Source of the DNA: Chitinispirillum sp.
GTDB lineage: Bacteria; Fibrobacterota; Chitinivibrionia; Chitinivibrionales; Chitinispirillaceae
DNA length: 38,573 bases
Direction of reading: 5' to 3'
Assembly (NCBI GenBank): GCA_007115975.1
Contig: SKJJ01000069.1
Span: 1-38,573, forward strand
Numbering within the stretch: the stretch's first letter is position 1; each line of letters opens with the position of its first letter. Made by a program: the position numbers and the translations under genes. Below, piece by piece: positions 8,460 to 17,147 of the stretch. The notes beneath the pieces are model-generated. The model did no database searches. It saw only the letters and a list, made by a program, of their open reading frames with translations, and had not been told where the DNA came from.

Positions 8460-8489
8460 CTCAGGCTCCTTATCAGAGGTACCGGGCAA

Positions 8490-8674
8490 GGGCTCGCTTA
8501 GGCACCACTATTGACCCCCCACCTATTGAGTATACTAAATAGTAAATTAATGTGCACTTATTATATAAACATTGTTGTATATTTTTAGTGGCGGAAAAAA
8601 GCCATGAATTTCATGTCGCTCAAAGGATATAGCCCAAAAAAGAACCGTGACACACACTGTCAAAGGATGTAACC
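8490..8674. promoter_or_regulatory. AT-rich divergent promoter region, HPr / flavodiiron protein
   Basis: A 185-base gap between divergent genes. Positions 8525-8590 are strongly AT-rich, including TTGAGT near 8527, TTATTATATAAA and TTGTTGTATATTTT, and offer several possible -35/-10 pairs. No single promoter or operator can be chosen from sequence alone. Confidence 0.4.
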
Positions 8675-9853
8675 ATGAAACCAAGACCTCTTAGAGATAA
8701 TATCTACTGGCTTGGTGCCGTTGATTGGGACAGAAGGCTGTTTGATTCTCTGATACCGCTGCCCGATGGCACCAGTTACAACGCCTATCTTGTCCGGGGG
8801 AGGGAAAAAACTGCCCTGGTTGACACCGCTGATCCCGCATTTGAGACCATGTTTATGGATCAGCTCAAAGGTATTGGTTCTATCGATTATGTTATCTCCC
8901 AGCACGGTGAACAGGACCACTCCGGGGCAATTCCTGCAGTGCTTTGCAGATATCCAGATGCAAAGGTGGTTGCAAGTTCTAAAGCAAAAGAGCTTCTGAT
9001 TGCTCATCTGAACATTGAGGAGAAAAAAATTGTTACCGTTGAGGACGGGCAGCAGATTGATCTTGGTGGATACACACTGCAGTTTATCTATACCCCCTGG
9101 GTACACTGGCCCGAAACGATGTGCACCTATGTAAAGGAGGAGAAGCTACTCTTTTCCTGTGATTTTTTCGGTTCACATATCGCTTCCTCCAGTCTGTACG
9201 CAGATGATGAAGCGATGGTGTACCAAGCCGCAAAGCGCTACTATGCAGAGATAATGATGCCATTTAGAAGCATTATTAAAAACAATATTCAAAAGCTTGA
9301 GCCTCTGGAGATCGAAATGATTGCACCGAGTCACGGGGCAGTTTACCGCAATCCAGGGTTTATCATTGATGCCTACCGGGAGTGGATTTCTGATACGCCT
9401 AAAAATCTGGTGGTCATACCCTACATCTCCATGCATGGAAGTACCAAAAAGATGGTGGAGCATCTTGTGGCCTCACTTACAGAGCATAGTGTTGCTGTTA
9501 AGCAGTTTGAGCTCTCTGGTACCGATCTTGGTACGCTTGCGATATCGCTGGTTGATGCAGCAACTTTGGTTGTTGCAACCCCGACAGTACACATGGCACC
9601 CCATCCGCTGGTCTCGTACGCGGCGGGTCTTGCAAATGCACTGCATCCCAAAGTGAAATTTGCAACGGTGATTGGATCTTATGGCTGGAGCACAAAAGTG
9701 GCACAAAGAATTGCGGAGCAGACTTCTGCTCTGAAAGTTACTATAATAGATCCGGTGCTGTGCAAGGGGAACCCCGGCAGCGATACATTTGCCAAAATTG
9801 ATCAGCTTGCGGATTCTATTGCGGTTAAACACAAAGAGGCGGGGCTTGATTGA
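8675..9853 (+). CDS. Flavodiiron protein (A-type flavoprotein)
   Basis: A 392-residue cytoplasmic flavodiiron protein, which reduces O2 to water and/or NO to N2O to protect anaerobes. The beta-lactamase-like domain carries the diiron ligands His77, Glu79 and Asp81 (QHGEQDHSG), His144 (TPWVHWPETM), Asp163 (SCDFFGSH) and His220 (PSHGAVYR). A flavodoxin-like FMN domain follows from about residue 252 (ISMHGSTKKMVEHL). The length matches the simple class A protein without a fused rubredoxin or NAD(P)H:flavin reductase domain; no rubredoxin gene is adjacent. An AAAGGATGT ribosome site precedes the ATG. It is a single gene divergent from HPr. Confidence 0.93.
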   Translation: MKPRPLRDNIYWLGAVDWDRRLFDSLIPLPDGTSYNAYLVRGREKTALVDTADPAFETMFMDQLKGIGSIDYVISQHGEQDHSGAIPAVLCRYPDAKVVASSKAKELLIAHLNIEEKKIVTVEDGQQIDLGGYTLQFIYTPWVHWPETMCTYVKEEKLLFSCDFFGSHIASSSLYADDEAMVYQAAKRYYAEIMMPFRSIIKNNIQKLEPLEIEMIAPSHGAVYRNPGFIIDAYREWISDTPKNLVVIPYISMHGSTKKMVEHLVASLTEHSVAVKQFELSGTDLGTLAISLVDAATLVVATPTVHMAPHPLVSYAAGLANALHPKVKFATVIGSYGWSTKVAQRIAEQTSALKVTIIDPVLCKGNPGSDTFAKIDQLADSIAVKHKEAGLD

Positions 9854-9934
9854 AGTTTCTTAAAGACCGATCTACATAAAGATTCGGAAAAAAAAGGGAC
9901 AAAAATAAAAAATGCTCCTGGTAACTTTTGGGAT

Positions 9935-9962
9935 CTATATTAAATATAGAGAAACGTTTCTC
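9935..9962. promoter_or_regulatory. Overlapping palindromes, candidate LacI/GalR-type operator
   Basis: GAGAAACGTTTCTC at 9949-9962 is a perfect 14-base palindrome with the central GAAACGTTTC core seen in LacI/GalR-family operators. It abuts a second inverted repeat, CTATATT-A-AATATAG at 9935-9949. Both lie 35-62 bases before the lipoprotein start, where an operator would overlap the promoter. No LacI-family gene is in the window, so the regulator is unknown. Confidence 0.55.
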
Positions 9963-9996
9963 CTATAGACAATAAGAACCTTGCCGGGAGGCACAG

Positions 9997-10533
9997 ATGC
10001 GACACAGAATAAAACAGGATGTGCAAAAGTGTATGCGTGGATTAGCTGCAGTGCTCACGTTTATAGCTGCAATATTCATAACCTCAGGGTGTGATCTCAA
10101 CGATACCACCTCCACAGGTACGAAAACGGTCAATTCACTCAGAGTAAAATTTTTAAATGAATCGAACTCCCAGTATGCCATAAACAATATTCAGCTTGCC
10201 CCTATGGGACCTGTTGTTGCTGAAAATACGGAGCCATTGTCGCCCTGGAGTGGAAACATACTACCCGAGGGTACAATCATTGAACCGGGTGAGTTTACCT
10301 TTTTTGATCTTAGTATCCCAAACGGACACTGGAGTAGATACCGAATAGGCATAGTTACTGGAAGCGACAGTGAGCTTATGCTTCATGAACAGCAAAATCA
10401 GGATCCCAATTCAGGAGCCTCAATTACTCACTGGGGAAGTCACGATAGAACCGTAAGTGTTACTGTTGTATATGACAACGGATCAGGTTTTTATTATATC
10501 CGCGGTTATACTGACGGGGCAGGTATTGATTGA
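9997..10533 (+). CDS. Predicted lipoprotein of unknown function
   Basis: A 178-residue exported protein not recognised as a known family. A basic N-terminus is followed by a hydrophobic stretch (GLAAVLTFIAAIFITSGC) with a likely lipid-modified Cys32; the lipobox (TSGC) is imperfect because the -3 residue is Thr. The mature part is rich in beta-strand, Asn, Ser and Thr (NSLRVKFLNESNSQYAINNI, then VSVTVVYDNGSGFYYIRGY) and looks like a small extracytoplasmic beta-sandwich. A strong GGGAGG ribosome site lies 6 bases before the ATG. The candidate LacI-type palindrome upstream suggests carbohydrate-linked control. It converges on dtd with a 36-base gap. Confidence 0.6.
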   Translation: MRHRIKQDVQKCMRGLAAVLTFIAAIFITSGCDLNDTTSTGTKTVNSLRVKFLNESNSQYAINNIQLAPMGPVVAENTEPLSPWSGNILPEGTIIEPGEFTFFDLSIPNGHWSRYRIGIVTGSDSELMLHEQQNQDPNSGASITHWGSHDRTVSVTVVYDNGSGFYYIRGYTDGAGID

Positions 10534-10569
10534 GCAGGCAAAGAGTTTAAAAAGAAGAGGGTGCCAGGG

Positions 10570-11007
10570 CTATCGCTCAATCACCAATGTCACCGGGCCA
10601 TCATTTACAAGCTCAACTTTCATGTCCGCCCCGAAAACTCCGGTCTGTACACTCTGTATAGCTGTTTTCAGCTTCTCAACAAAAACCTCATACAGATGAT
10701 TCCCTTTTTCCGGACAAGCTGCCTGGACAAAACTGGGACGCCGCCCCTTGGCACAGTCACCAAGCAGTGTAAACTGGGATACCACAAGTGCCTCGCCCTC
10801 AATCTCCTTAACAGAGAGATTCATCTTTCCGTTTTCGTCGCTGAAGATGCGAAGATCTGCGCATTTTGACGCAACATACTCCGCTGTCTCTTCGGTGTCA
10901 TCTTTATGTACACCCAGCAGGATCATGATCCCACGACCAATTGAGCCGGTGGTTTCTCCATCAACGGTTACCTTTGAACTGCTTACCCTCTGAATCACTG
11001 CACGCAT
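10570..11007 (-). CDS. dtd: D-aminoacyl-tRNA deacylase
   Basis: A 145-residue DTD, which removes D-amino acids (and glycine from mischarged tRNA-Ala) in the cytoplasm. Family motifs are present: [15 protein letters not shown] at the start, SQFTLLGD at 77-84 followed by KGRRPSF, and the Gly-cisPro segment NDGPVT at 135-140. The frame is open to an ATG at 11133, but the extra 42 residues lack homology and the ATG at 11007 has GGAG eight bases upstream and gives the canonical N-terminus and length. No partner gene is adjacent. Confidence 0.95.
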   Translation of the reverse strand: MRAVIQRVSSSKVTVDGETTGSIGRGIMILLGVHKDDTEETAEYVASKCADLRIFSDENGKMNLSVKEIEGEALVVSQFTLLGDCAKGRRPSFVQAACPEKGNHLYEVFVEKLKTAIQSVQTGVFGADMKVELVNDGPVTLVIER

Positions 11008-11393
11008 CTTATCACTCCGGTTTATTGTTCGTCCCTGACGGGAGGAGAAAAATAGTGGGTGTATAACTCCTGCTTTAAATATAGCGTCCCTGACGAAACT
11101 TTGGATAGCACTATTTTTTATGCTCTCCACCATATAATTCCTACCTGAATCAAACGATAGATTTACAATTACAAAAAGTGTTTTAAGCTGGCGGGCACTT
11201 AAAAGGTGATCAGATATTGTTTGGTCCGAAACCCTTTCTGTCGGGTGGAAGGGGTGAAGAGATTAAAACGCGCGTAGGAACGAGGAGGTCGTGGGTTTAA
11301 AATATCCCGCAGCTTTGCCGGTCCCCTCGTTGCGGCACTGGCAATGATGGTGTACCGAGGGGGGCTGGTACACTCTTCATTGCTATTTTTTTT

Positions 11394-11460
11394 AGCCCCA
11401 TAGGGGTGTAATGTCTATAGCCCCAAAACACCCATCCCCGTCCCAGTGGGGACGTAATGT
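11394..11460 (+). repeat. Pair of hairpin repeat units ending in GTAATGT
   Basis: Unit A at 11394-11414 has the stem CCCC-ATA-GGGG followed by TGTAATGT. Unit B at 11440-11460 has the stem GTCCC-AGT-GGGGAC followed by GTAATGT. The two share architecture and 3' sequence and are 46 bases apart. They look like members of a short dispersed extragenic repeat family, but only two copies are seen here. Confidence 0.55.
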
Positions 11461-11677
11461 TACGAATGAATTTGTTAAAACAGATCATGAAAAGATAAAA
11501 ATATGGTCTCCTGCCGCAGATGACATCGGCTCTACCATCCTGATCTTCTTTGATGCCTTTTCGCGTTTTACGTTGCAAAAATCATTTTTTAAACCCTATT
11601 GCTTCTCTAAGTGGCCATGGAGAGAATTCTCAACTATTGAATATTCATGAATTGCGAAAAAAATAAAAGGCATCAAC

Positions 11678-11929
11678 ATGAAATATCTTGATGTTGTAGT
11701 GCTCTGTAACATTGGTATACATCAATCAGAACAAACCAATCAGACTTATTCCCAACTTGCCGAAGAAACGTACTTAAGAGTTGGTGAAGCGCATGCTTCC
11801 GTGAACAGACTTACCAAAACCAGCAGGATGGAAAAGACGAAACGCGGAAGCGAAACCCGGTCCCGGAAGCGAGGGGAGAGGGGGGGGCGAGATCACTCTC
11901 TTTATATCTTGGTCAAAACCCCGAATTAA
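11678..11929 (+). pseudogene. Truncated winged-helix/MarR-like regulator remnant
   Basis: An 83-codon frame whose first 51 residues look like the start of a helix-turn-helix regulator: MKYLDVVVLCNIGIH, then YSQLAEETYLRVGEAHASV followed by NRLTK, matching the pattern YxxLAxxLxxSxSExHxSxxRL seen in small DNA-binding proteins. After residue 51 the reading frame becomes low-complexity (EKTKRGSETRSRKRGERGG) and stops at 11927-11929. Intact family members are roughly two to three times longer, so the recognition helix is kept but the rest is lost. Recognition is by pattern only. Confidence 0.45.
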
Positions 11930-12003
11930 CCTATATTATTATGTTTCAAACCAAAAAACGTAACCAGACAAATACTTAACTTATACATAACTCAGGAGCA
12001 GCT

Positions 12004-13512
12004 ATGAAAAAAAGACCAGTCTGCCTCATTCTAAGAGATGGATGGGGTAAAGGAGAGTTAAACGAAGCCAATGCAATCTATAAAGCCAACACTCAATTTA
12101 CCGATGAGTATGAGAAAAATAATCCGACCACTCTGATAAAAACCTCAGGTCTCAGCGCAGGGCTTCCCGAAGGGTATCAGGGCAACAGTGAAGTGGGGCA
12201 TCTTAATATAGGAGCGGGAAGAACCGTATATCAGAGCCTGACAAAAATCGATAAAAGTGTCTCCGATGGTGACTTTTTTACAAACGACGCCTTCAATAAA
12301 GCTATCGACTTTGCCGCACAGAAAAACGGAACACTCCATCTCATCGGTCTCATTCAGGAGGAGGGGGTTCATTCGGTTACAAGACACTGTGTCGCTCTTC
12401 TTGAACTTTGCAAAAGTAAAAGCTTCAAAAATGTCGCTATTCACGCCATTACCGATGGGCGTGATACACCCCCTAAATCAGCTTCAGAACATATGACTCT
12501 TCTCCAGAAGGGTATCGAAAAAAACGGTATCGGACGTGTCGCCACCGTCACCGGACGCTACTATGCAATGGACAGGGATACACGGTGGGATAGAACCGAA
12601 CTTGCTTACAGAACCATTATGGAAGGTAAGGGGGAAAAAGCTCAGGGCTGGCAGCAGGTGATCGATGAAGCCTATGCGGCAGGAGAAAACGATGAGTTTA
12701 TCAAGCCCAGAGTAATAGATCACCCGGGAATTGCCGAAAACGATTCAGTCATATTCTTCAATTTCAGGTTCGATCGCACACGTCAGTTAACAAAGGCCAT
12801 GGTTGAGCCCGAGTTCAGTGAATTCCAAAGATCCTCTACTGTTTCATGCTTCGTTGCCATGACTCACTACTACGATAACGGCAATTTCATTGAGGCGTAT
12901 CCGGAGATGGAAAACAAAAACCTTCTCGGGGAAGTTCTTTCCAATAACGGACTCAAACAGCTGCGTTGTGCTGAAACAGAAAAGTATGCTCATGTAACAT
13001 TCTTCTTTAATGGTCAGAAAAATGATCCGTTCCCGGGAGAAGACAGAATACTGGTCAATAGCCCCAAAATCGCCACCTATGACCTTCAGCCCGAAATGAG
13101 TGCTCTTGAAGTCAGGGATAAACTGGTTGAGGCGGTAAAGAGTGATAAGTATGATGTTGTTATCTGTAATTTTGCAAACTGTGACATGGTCGGCCACACC
13201 GGTCTGTTCGATGCAATCATTAAGGCTGTGGAAACGGTGGATCAGTGTGTACACGATGTGGTCCAGGCTGCACTGGAGGCTGGCGGCGCATGTATCCTCT
13301 CCGCAGATCACGGTAATGCTGAGCAGACAAAGCTTACTGATGGTTCCACAATGACTGCTCATACCATAAATCCGGTTCAATTCACCGTCGTTGGTGCAGG
13401 AGACCTGAAACTCAGAGATGATGGTGTTCTTGGCGACATTGCCCCAACAATGCTTGAACTTTTGGGGATTGAGAAACCTACCGATATGACCGGTAACTCA
13501 CTTATTATGTAA
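12004..13512 (+). CDS. gpmI: 2,3-bisphosphoglycerate-independent phosphoglycerate mutase
   Basis: A 502-residue iPGM, interconverting 3- and 2-phosphoglycerate in glycolysis with two Mn ions. Asp12 (ILRDGWG) and the phosphorylated Ser62 (GNSEVGHLNIGAGR) are at standard positions. Further motifs are DGRDTPP, GRYYAMDRD, FFNFRFDRTRQL, NFANCDMVGHTG and DHGNAEQ, covering the metal ligands of the alkaline-phosphatase-like fold. Length is close to the family norm of about 510. AGGAG lies five bases before the ATG. It follows a long non-coding stretch and is followed by nadE after 205 bases. Confidence 0.97.
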   Translation: MKKRPVCLILRDGWGKGELNEANAIYKANTQFTDEYEKNNPTTLIKTSGLSAGLPEGYQGNSEVGHLNIGAGRTVYQSLTKIDKSVSDGDFFTNDAFNKAIDFAAQKNGTLHLIGLIQEEGVHSVTRHCVALLELCKSKSFKNVAIHAITDGRDTPPKSASEHMTLLQKGIEKNGIGRVATVTGRYYAMDRDTRWDRTELAYRTIMEGKGEKAQGWQQVIDEAYAAGENDEFIKPRVIDHPGIAENDSVIFFNFRFDRTRQLTKAMVEPEFSEFQRSSTVSCFVAMTHYYDNGNFIEAYPEMENKNLLGEVLSNNGLKQLRCAETEKYAHVTFFFNGQKNDPFPGEDRILVNSPKIATYDLQPEMSALEVRDKLVEAVKSDKYDVVICNFANCDMVGHTGLFDAIIKAVETVDQCVHDVVQAALEAGGACILSADHGNAEQTKLTDGSTMTAHTINPVQFTVVGAGDLKLRDDGVLGDIAPTMLELLGIEKPTDMTGNSLIM

Positions 13513-13560
13513 GGTCGGTTGGATCGTATCCTGTCTGTTCTGGGTTTTTTGCCAGTTTTT

Positions 13561-13642
13561 CCGTCATACCCGATCTGATCTTTTCGGGTATTCATACGGA
13601 CCAATTATCATCCCTAACTGGATCCCCGCTTTCACCGGGATG
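13561..13642. repeat. Two extragenic inverted repeats
   Basis: The first (13561-13599) has outer arms CCGT/ACGG and inner arms ATACCCGA/TCGGGTAT around a short loop. The second (13609-13642) pairs ATCCC with GGGAT around CGCTTTCACC, similar to the GGATCCCCGCTTTC-type extragenic palindromes common in many bacterial genomes. Both lie between gpmI and nadE. They could act as a gpmI transcript end, though no T tract follows directly. Confidence 0.5.
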
Positions 13643-13717
13643 TTTGATCGGCGATTGTAGCGGGGAATTAATGAGCCCAAAGGATTTTTTTGTTCTATAC
13701 AAAATGCAAGGATTACT

Positions 13718-15364
13718 ATGAGAATAGCACTTTGTCAGTTAAACCCCATTGTCGGTGATATAACCGGTAATGTATCAATGGTTATAAAAGCACTTGAGGA
13801 CACTGCATCAAAAAATCCTGACCTGCTTGTATTCCCTGAACTGTTCATTCAGGGGTATCCCCCAAGGGATCTGCTCGAAAAACGGTGGTTTATTAAAAGC
13901 AGTATTGCTGCCGTAAACCAGATTGCCGAATTGTCAAGGTTGTATCCCGGTTGTGGTATTGTTATCGGTACTGCAACGGATCATAAAACGGATCTTGGTA
14001 AGGGGCTGACAAACTCCGCGCTTCTGATCTGTAACGGGGAGATTATTCTAAACCAGGCAAAATCTCTTCTGCCCACCTACGACATCTTTGATGAAAGCAG
14101 ATATTTTGATCCCGCAGAGACGGTTCGGACCGTTGATTTCAAGGATCAGAGGCTTGGAATATGTATTTGTGAAGATGCCTGGAATGATGAAGAGCTGTTC
14201 CAGTCAAGAATGTACACGCGTAACCCGGTCAAGGAGCTCTGTGATGGGGGAGCAACACTGATTATCAACATCTCAGCATCACCTTTTTATATGGGAAAAG
14301 AGAATCTGAGAAATTCGGTTATGCGCAATCACGCAATAAAGTACAGTTGTCCGTTCGTTTTTGTAAATCAAATAGGGGGCAATGATGAACTGATCTTTGA
14401 CGGAAACAGTCTCTGCTTTGATGCCGGTGGTGAGCTGATAACAAAGCTGCCCTCATTCAGTGAAGCGATCCGCGTTGTTGATACAGAAGAACGTCCGGTT
14501 AAACAGAGTGTTCCCGATCTGGACACCATCGCTTCTGTTCACGATGCGCTCACCCTCGGAGTGAAAGACTACATTCGCAAGTGCGGGTTTAAAAAAGCCC
14601 TGATCGGGCTTTCCGGAGGAATCGACTCTGCTGTGGTGGGAGCTGTATGCACCGCAGCTCTGGGCAAAGATAATGTGTGGGGGGTATCGATGCCATCGCG
14701 GTACTCTTCCCAGGGCAGTATCGATGATGCAAAAGAGCTGGCGAATAATCTTGGTATTAAATTCTCTCTGGTCTCAATCGAGGATGTTTTCGGTGCATTC
14801 CTGAAAACACTGGACCCTCTTTTTGCCGGTACCCCCCAGGGTCTTGCTGAGGAGAACCTTCAGGCACGCATAAGGGGAACGCTGCTTATGGCTCTTTCCA
14901 ACAAATTCGGGCACATGCTTATGGCAACCGGAAATAAAAGCGAAGCTGCTGTCGGTTACAGTACTCTTTACGGTGATATGAACGGGGGATTGAGTGTTAT
15001 CTCTGATCTGCCCAAAAATATGGTATACAGTCTGGCCCACTACATTAACCGAAACAACGAGATTATTCCCGCTTCTACCATCAATAAACCACCTTCTGCT
15101 GAATTGCGACCAGACCAGAAGGATCTGGATTCGCTGCCGCCCTATGATACGCTTGACAATATTATCACCTGCCTGGTTGAAAATGGCAAATCGGTTGAGC
15201 AGATTGCTGAAGAGGGGTTTGACAGGGAGACGGTGAGATGGGTTTCGGGGGCTATCGCGCGAAGTGAATATAAGCGAAGACAGGCACCGCAGGGGCTTAA
15301 GGTAACACCAAAAGCTTTCGGGTCGGGAAGAAGATTTCCTGTTGCTGCAAAATACAGCTGGTAA
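13718..15364 (+). CDS. nadE: Glutamine-dependent NAD+ synthetase
   Basis: A 548-residue two-domain enzyme that amidates nicotinic acid adenine dinucleotide to NAD+. The N-terminal nitrilase-like glutaminase carries the triad Glu41 (FPELFIQGYPPRD), Lys115 (QAKSLLPTYDIFDE) and Cys151 (ICICEDAW). The C-terminal synthetase has the pyrophosphatase loop SGGIDS at 299-304 (LIGLSGGIDSAVVGAV), plus ATGNKSEAAVGYSTLYGDMNG. This is the long glutamine-using form rather than the ammonia-dependent one. An AAGGA ribosome site precedes the ATG. The family 2 glycosyltransferase follows after 40 bases and may share its transcript. Confidence 0.97.
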   Translation: MRIALCQLNPIVGDITGNVSMVIKALEDTASKNPDLLVFPELFIQGYPPRDLLEKRWFIKSSIAAVNQIAELSRLYPGCGIVIGTATDHKTDLGKGLTNSALLICNGEIILNQAKSLLPTYDIFDESRYFDPAETVRTVDFKDQRLGICICEDAWNDEELFQSRMYTRNPVKELCDGGATLIINISASPFYMGKENLRNSVMRNHAIKYSCPFVFVNQIGGNDELIFDGNSLCFDAGGELITKLPSFSEAIRVVDTEERPVKQSVPDLDTIASVHDALTLGVKDYIRKCGFKKALIGLSGGIDSAVVGAVCTAALGKDNVWGVSMPSRYSSQGSIDDAKELANNLGIKFSLVSIEDVFGAFLKTLDPLFAGTPQGLAEENLQARIRGTLLMALSNKFGHMLMATGNKSEAAVGYSTLYGDMNGGLSVISDLPKNMVYSLAHYINRNNEIIPASTINKPPSAELRPDQKDLDSLPPYDTLDNIITCLVENGKSVEQIAEEGFDRETVRWVSGAIARSEYKRRQAPQGLKVTPKAFGSGRRFPVAAKYSW

Positions 15365-15404
15365 ATATCTCTTATAGGTCTGTTATTCCCGACAGGGTAC
15401 TATC

Positions 15405-16553
15405 ATGATACTTTTTCTTGCACTCCTTATCCCTGCAGCTCTCTATGCAGGGGTAATCATTTTTCTGAAACGCGGACTTCTAAATCTTACTCCTGCGGGT
15501 AAATCGGCTAATAATAAGTACACTGTTGTGATTGCAGCAAGAAATGAAGAAAACAACATTTCACACTGCCTCTCTTCTGTAATAAATCAGGATATTGGTG
15601 AAAACCGGTATGAAATTATTGTAGTCGACGACCGTTCAACCGACAGTACCGCTGAAACAGTAAAACAGTTTGTGAACAGCCACGGTAACATTCAATTGGT
15701 GAAAATTGAGCAGACTGCTCCGGGGATTTCGCCAAAAAAACATGCTGTACAGCAAGGAGTCCAGAGAGCAAAAAATGAGTTTGTGGTTTTCACCGATGCC
15801 GATTGTGTTGTGCCCGACACGTGGCTCTCTACCATCGACAAGTATTTTGCAAAAGATACTGGTGTGGTGCAGGGGATAACCTGCTATAGCGAACATAACG
15901 AGATGAACACCCTGTTTTACGGCATACAGGCTATAGACTTTCTCTCGCATGGCGTGGTTGCTGCTGCCGCTATCGGGGCAGGGCTGCCCATAAACTCAAA
16001 TGCAAACAATTTCGCTTTCAGTAAAGAAGCATTCCTGTCCTGTGGCTATGGAAACAAGTGCGCAGTAGTTTCCGGTGATGATGATCTGATGCTTCAGCAA
16101 ATATGGAAAAGCAAAAAGTGGAAAATTGCATTTATGGCAGATGCAAAAGGCGCAGTGCAGACTAACCCGACCCTTACTATTAAGCAAGCAATGGAACAGA
16201 GAAAGAGATGGGGGTCCAAAACCGTTCACTACTGTGCGCCACAGGTAGCACTGCTCTCTTCAGTGTTTCTTTTTTACCTCGTGACAGCTCTGCTGTTTGG
16301 AATAAGTCTGTTTGACAGAATGTATCTGCCGGCTGCAGGTGCAATGCTTGGATTAAAGTGTGCCGGGGAGGCACTGCTGCTTCTGCCCGGTACTGAGATT
16401 TTCAACAAAAAGCAATTGAGACGCTATATGATTGTGGCTTCCGTAATTCAGCTTCCTGTTGTTTTGTTGTCGGTGATCAGCGGAGTTTTCGGGAGGTTTA
16501 ACTGGAAAGATCAGAGTTTTTCGCGAAGGGTAAAAAAAGGATCGCAGGCATAA
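15405..16553 (+). CDS. Membrane-associated family 2 glycosyltransferase
   Basis: A 382-residue processive-type GT2. An N-terminal membrane segment (LFLALLIPAALYAGVIIFL) is followed by the GT-A domain: VVIAARNEENNISHCLSSV at 41-59, the VVDDRSTDST motif at 73-82, the DxD Asp131-Asp133 (FTDADCVVP), GDDD at 224-227 and QRKRW at 265-269, matching the D,D,D,QxxRW signature. Two or three C-terminal membrane segments follow (about 280-310, 320-345, 350-372). The product could be a glycolipid or polysaccharide; the sequence does not decide. Its last codons overlap the adk terminator. It may be co-transcribed with nadE. Confidence 0.85.
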   Translation: MILFLALLIPAALYAGVIIFLKRGLLNLTPAGKSANNKYTVVIAARNEENNISHCLSSVINQDIGENRYEIIVVDDRSTDSTAETVKQFVNSHGNIQLVKIEQTAPGISPKKHAVQQGVQRAKNEFVVFTDADCVVPDTWLSTIDKYFAKDTGVVQGITCYSEHNEMNTLFYGIQAIDFLSHGVVAAAAIGAGLPINSNANNFAFSKEAFLSCGYGNKCAVVSGDDDLMLQQIWKSKKWKIAFMADAKGAVQTNPTLTIKQAMEQRKRWGSKTVHYCAPQVALLSSVFLFYLVTALLFGISLFDRMYLPAAGAMLGLKCAGEALLLLPGTEIFNKKQLRRYMIVASVIQLPVVLLSVISGVFGRFNWKDQSFSRRVKKGSQA

Positions 16554-16566
16554 AACCCCGCGATCC
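16532..16566 (-). terminator. Rho-independent terminator of adk
   Basis: On the minus strand, GGATCGC (16566-16560) pairs with GCGATCC (16545-16539) around a 14-base loop and is followed by seven T (16538-16532). It begins 9 bases after the adk stop and lies partly inside the last codons of the convergent glycosyltransferase. Confidence 0.7.
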
Positions 16567-16574
16567 GATCTGAA

Positions 16575-17147
16575 CTATTCAAATATCTTCTTGATTCTGT
16601 CAAAGATCTCTTCTATGCTGCCAATGCCGTCAATAGTGCGAACGATTCCCTTTGGCTCATAGTACTTGAGGCACGGTTCACTCTGATTTTTATACGTATC
16701 AATTCTGTTCTGTATAACAGCCGGATCTGCGTCATCCGCACGGCCCTCAATCGAGGCGCGCTTTGCCAGACGGGCTCTTACCTCATCATCGGAAACACCG
16801 ATGTTTATCACGTTATCAAGCTTCAGGTCAAGCTCCTCCGTTATCGTATCAAGTGCTTCTGCCTGAGGAACACTTCGTGGAAATCCATCCAGAAGAAAAC
16901 CGTCTTTAACATCCGCCTGGCTCAGGCGATCCTTAACCATTGCAATTGTCACTTCATCAGGAACAAGCTTCCCGGCATTTGAGTACTCTTTTGCTGTACG
17001 GCCAAGTTCCGTATCGTTTTTTATATGATAACGGAACATGTCACCGGTTGAAATGTGGGGAACATCGAGAAGGTCCCGAAGACGAACTGCCTGGGTCCCT
17101 TTTCCTGCTCCGGGTGGGCCAAAAAGAATGGTGTTTTTTCCTGACAT
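16575..17147 (-). CDS. adk: Adenylate kinase
   Basis: A 190-residue adenylate kinase (2 ADP to ATP + AMP). The P-loop is GPPGAGKGT at 10-18; the AMP-binding segment HISTGDMFR and the DGFPRSVPQAEAL motif follow. The LID is the short form (KRASIEGRADDADPAVIQNRI) without the inserted domain or zinc cysteines found in the long form. AAGGAGG lies six bases upstream of the ATG. It is a single gene, converging with the GT2 gene, and ends at a clear terminator. Confidence 0.97.
   Translation of the reverse strand: MSGKNTILFGPPGAGKGTQAVRLRDLLDVPHISTGDMFRYHIKNDTELGRTAKEYSNAGKLVPDEVTIAMVKDRLSQADVKDGFLLDGFPRSVPQAEALDTITEELDLKLDNVINIGVSDDEVRARLAKRASIEGRADDADPAVIQNRIDTYKNQSEPCLKYYEPKGIVRTIDGIGSIEEIFDRIKKIFE

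Larger units (their letters stand above)
11008..12003. other. Long non-coding island between dtd and gpmI
   Basis: Almost 1 kb with no intact gene. It holds two hairpin-plus-GTAATGT repeat units (11394-11460), the broken helix-turn-helix gene at 11678, and a purine-rich GC-biased stretch at 11820-11890 ending in eight G. The composition and gene debris suggest an old insertion or deletion site. Confidence 0.6.

Noticed and set aside
9860-9898. Hairpin after the flavodiiron gene as a terminator
   Set aside because: The stem is bulged and followed by A rather than T on the coding strand, so it would not stop that transcript.
11008-11133. Extended dtd start at 11133
   Set aside because: The added 42 residues have no homology; family N-terminus begins at 11007.
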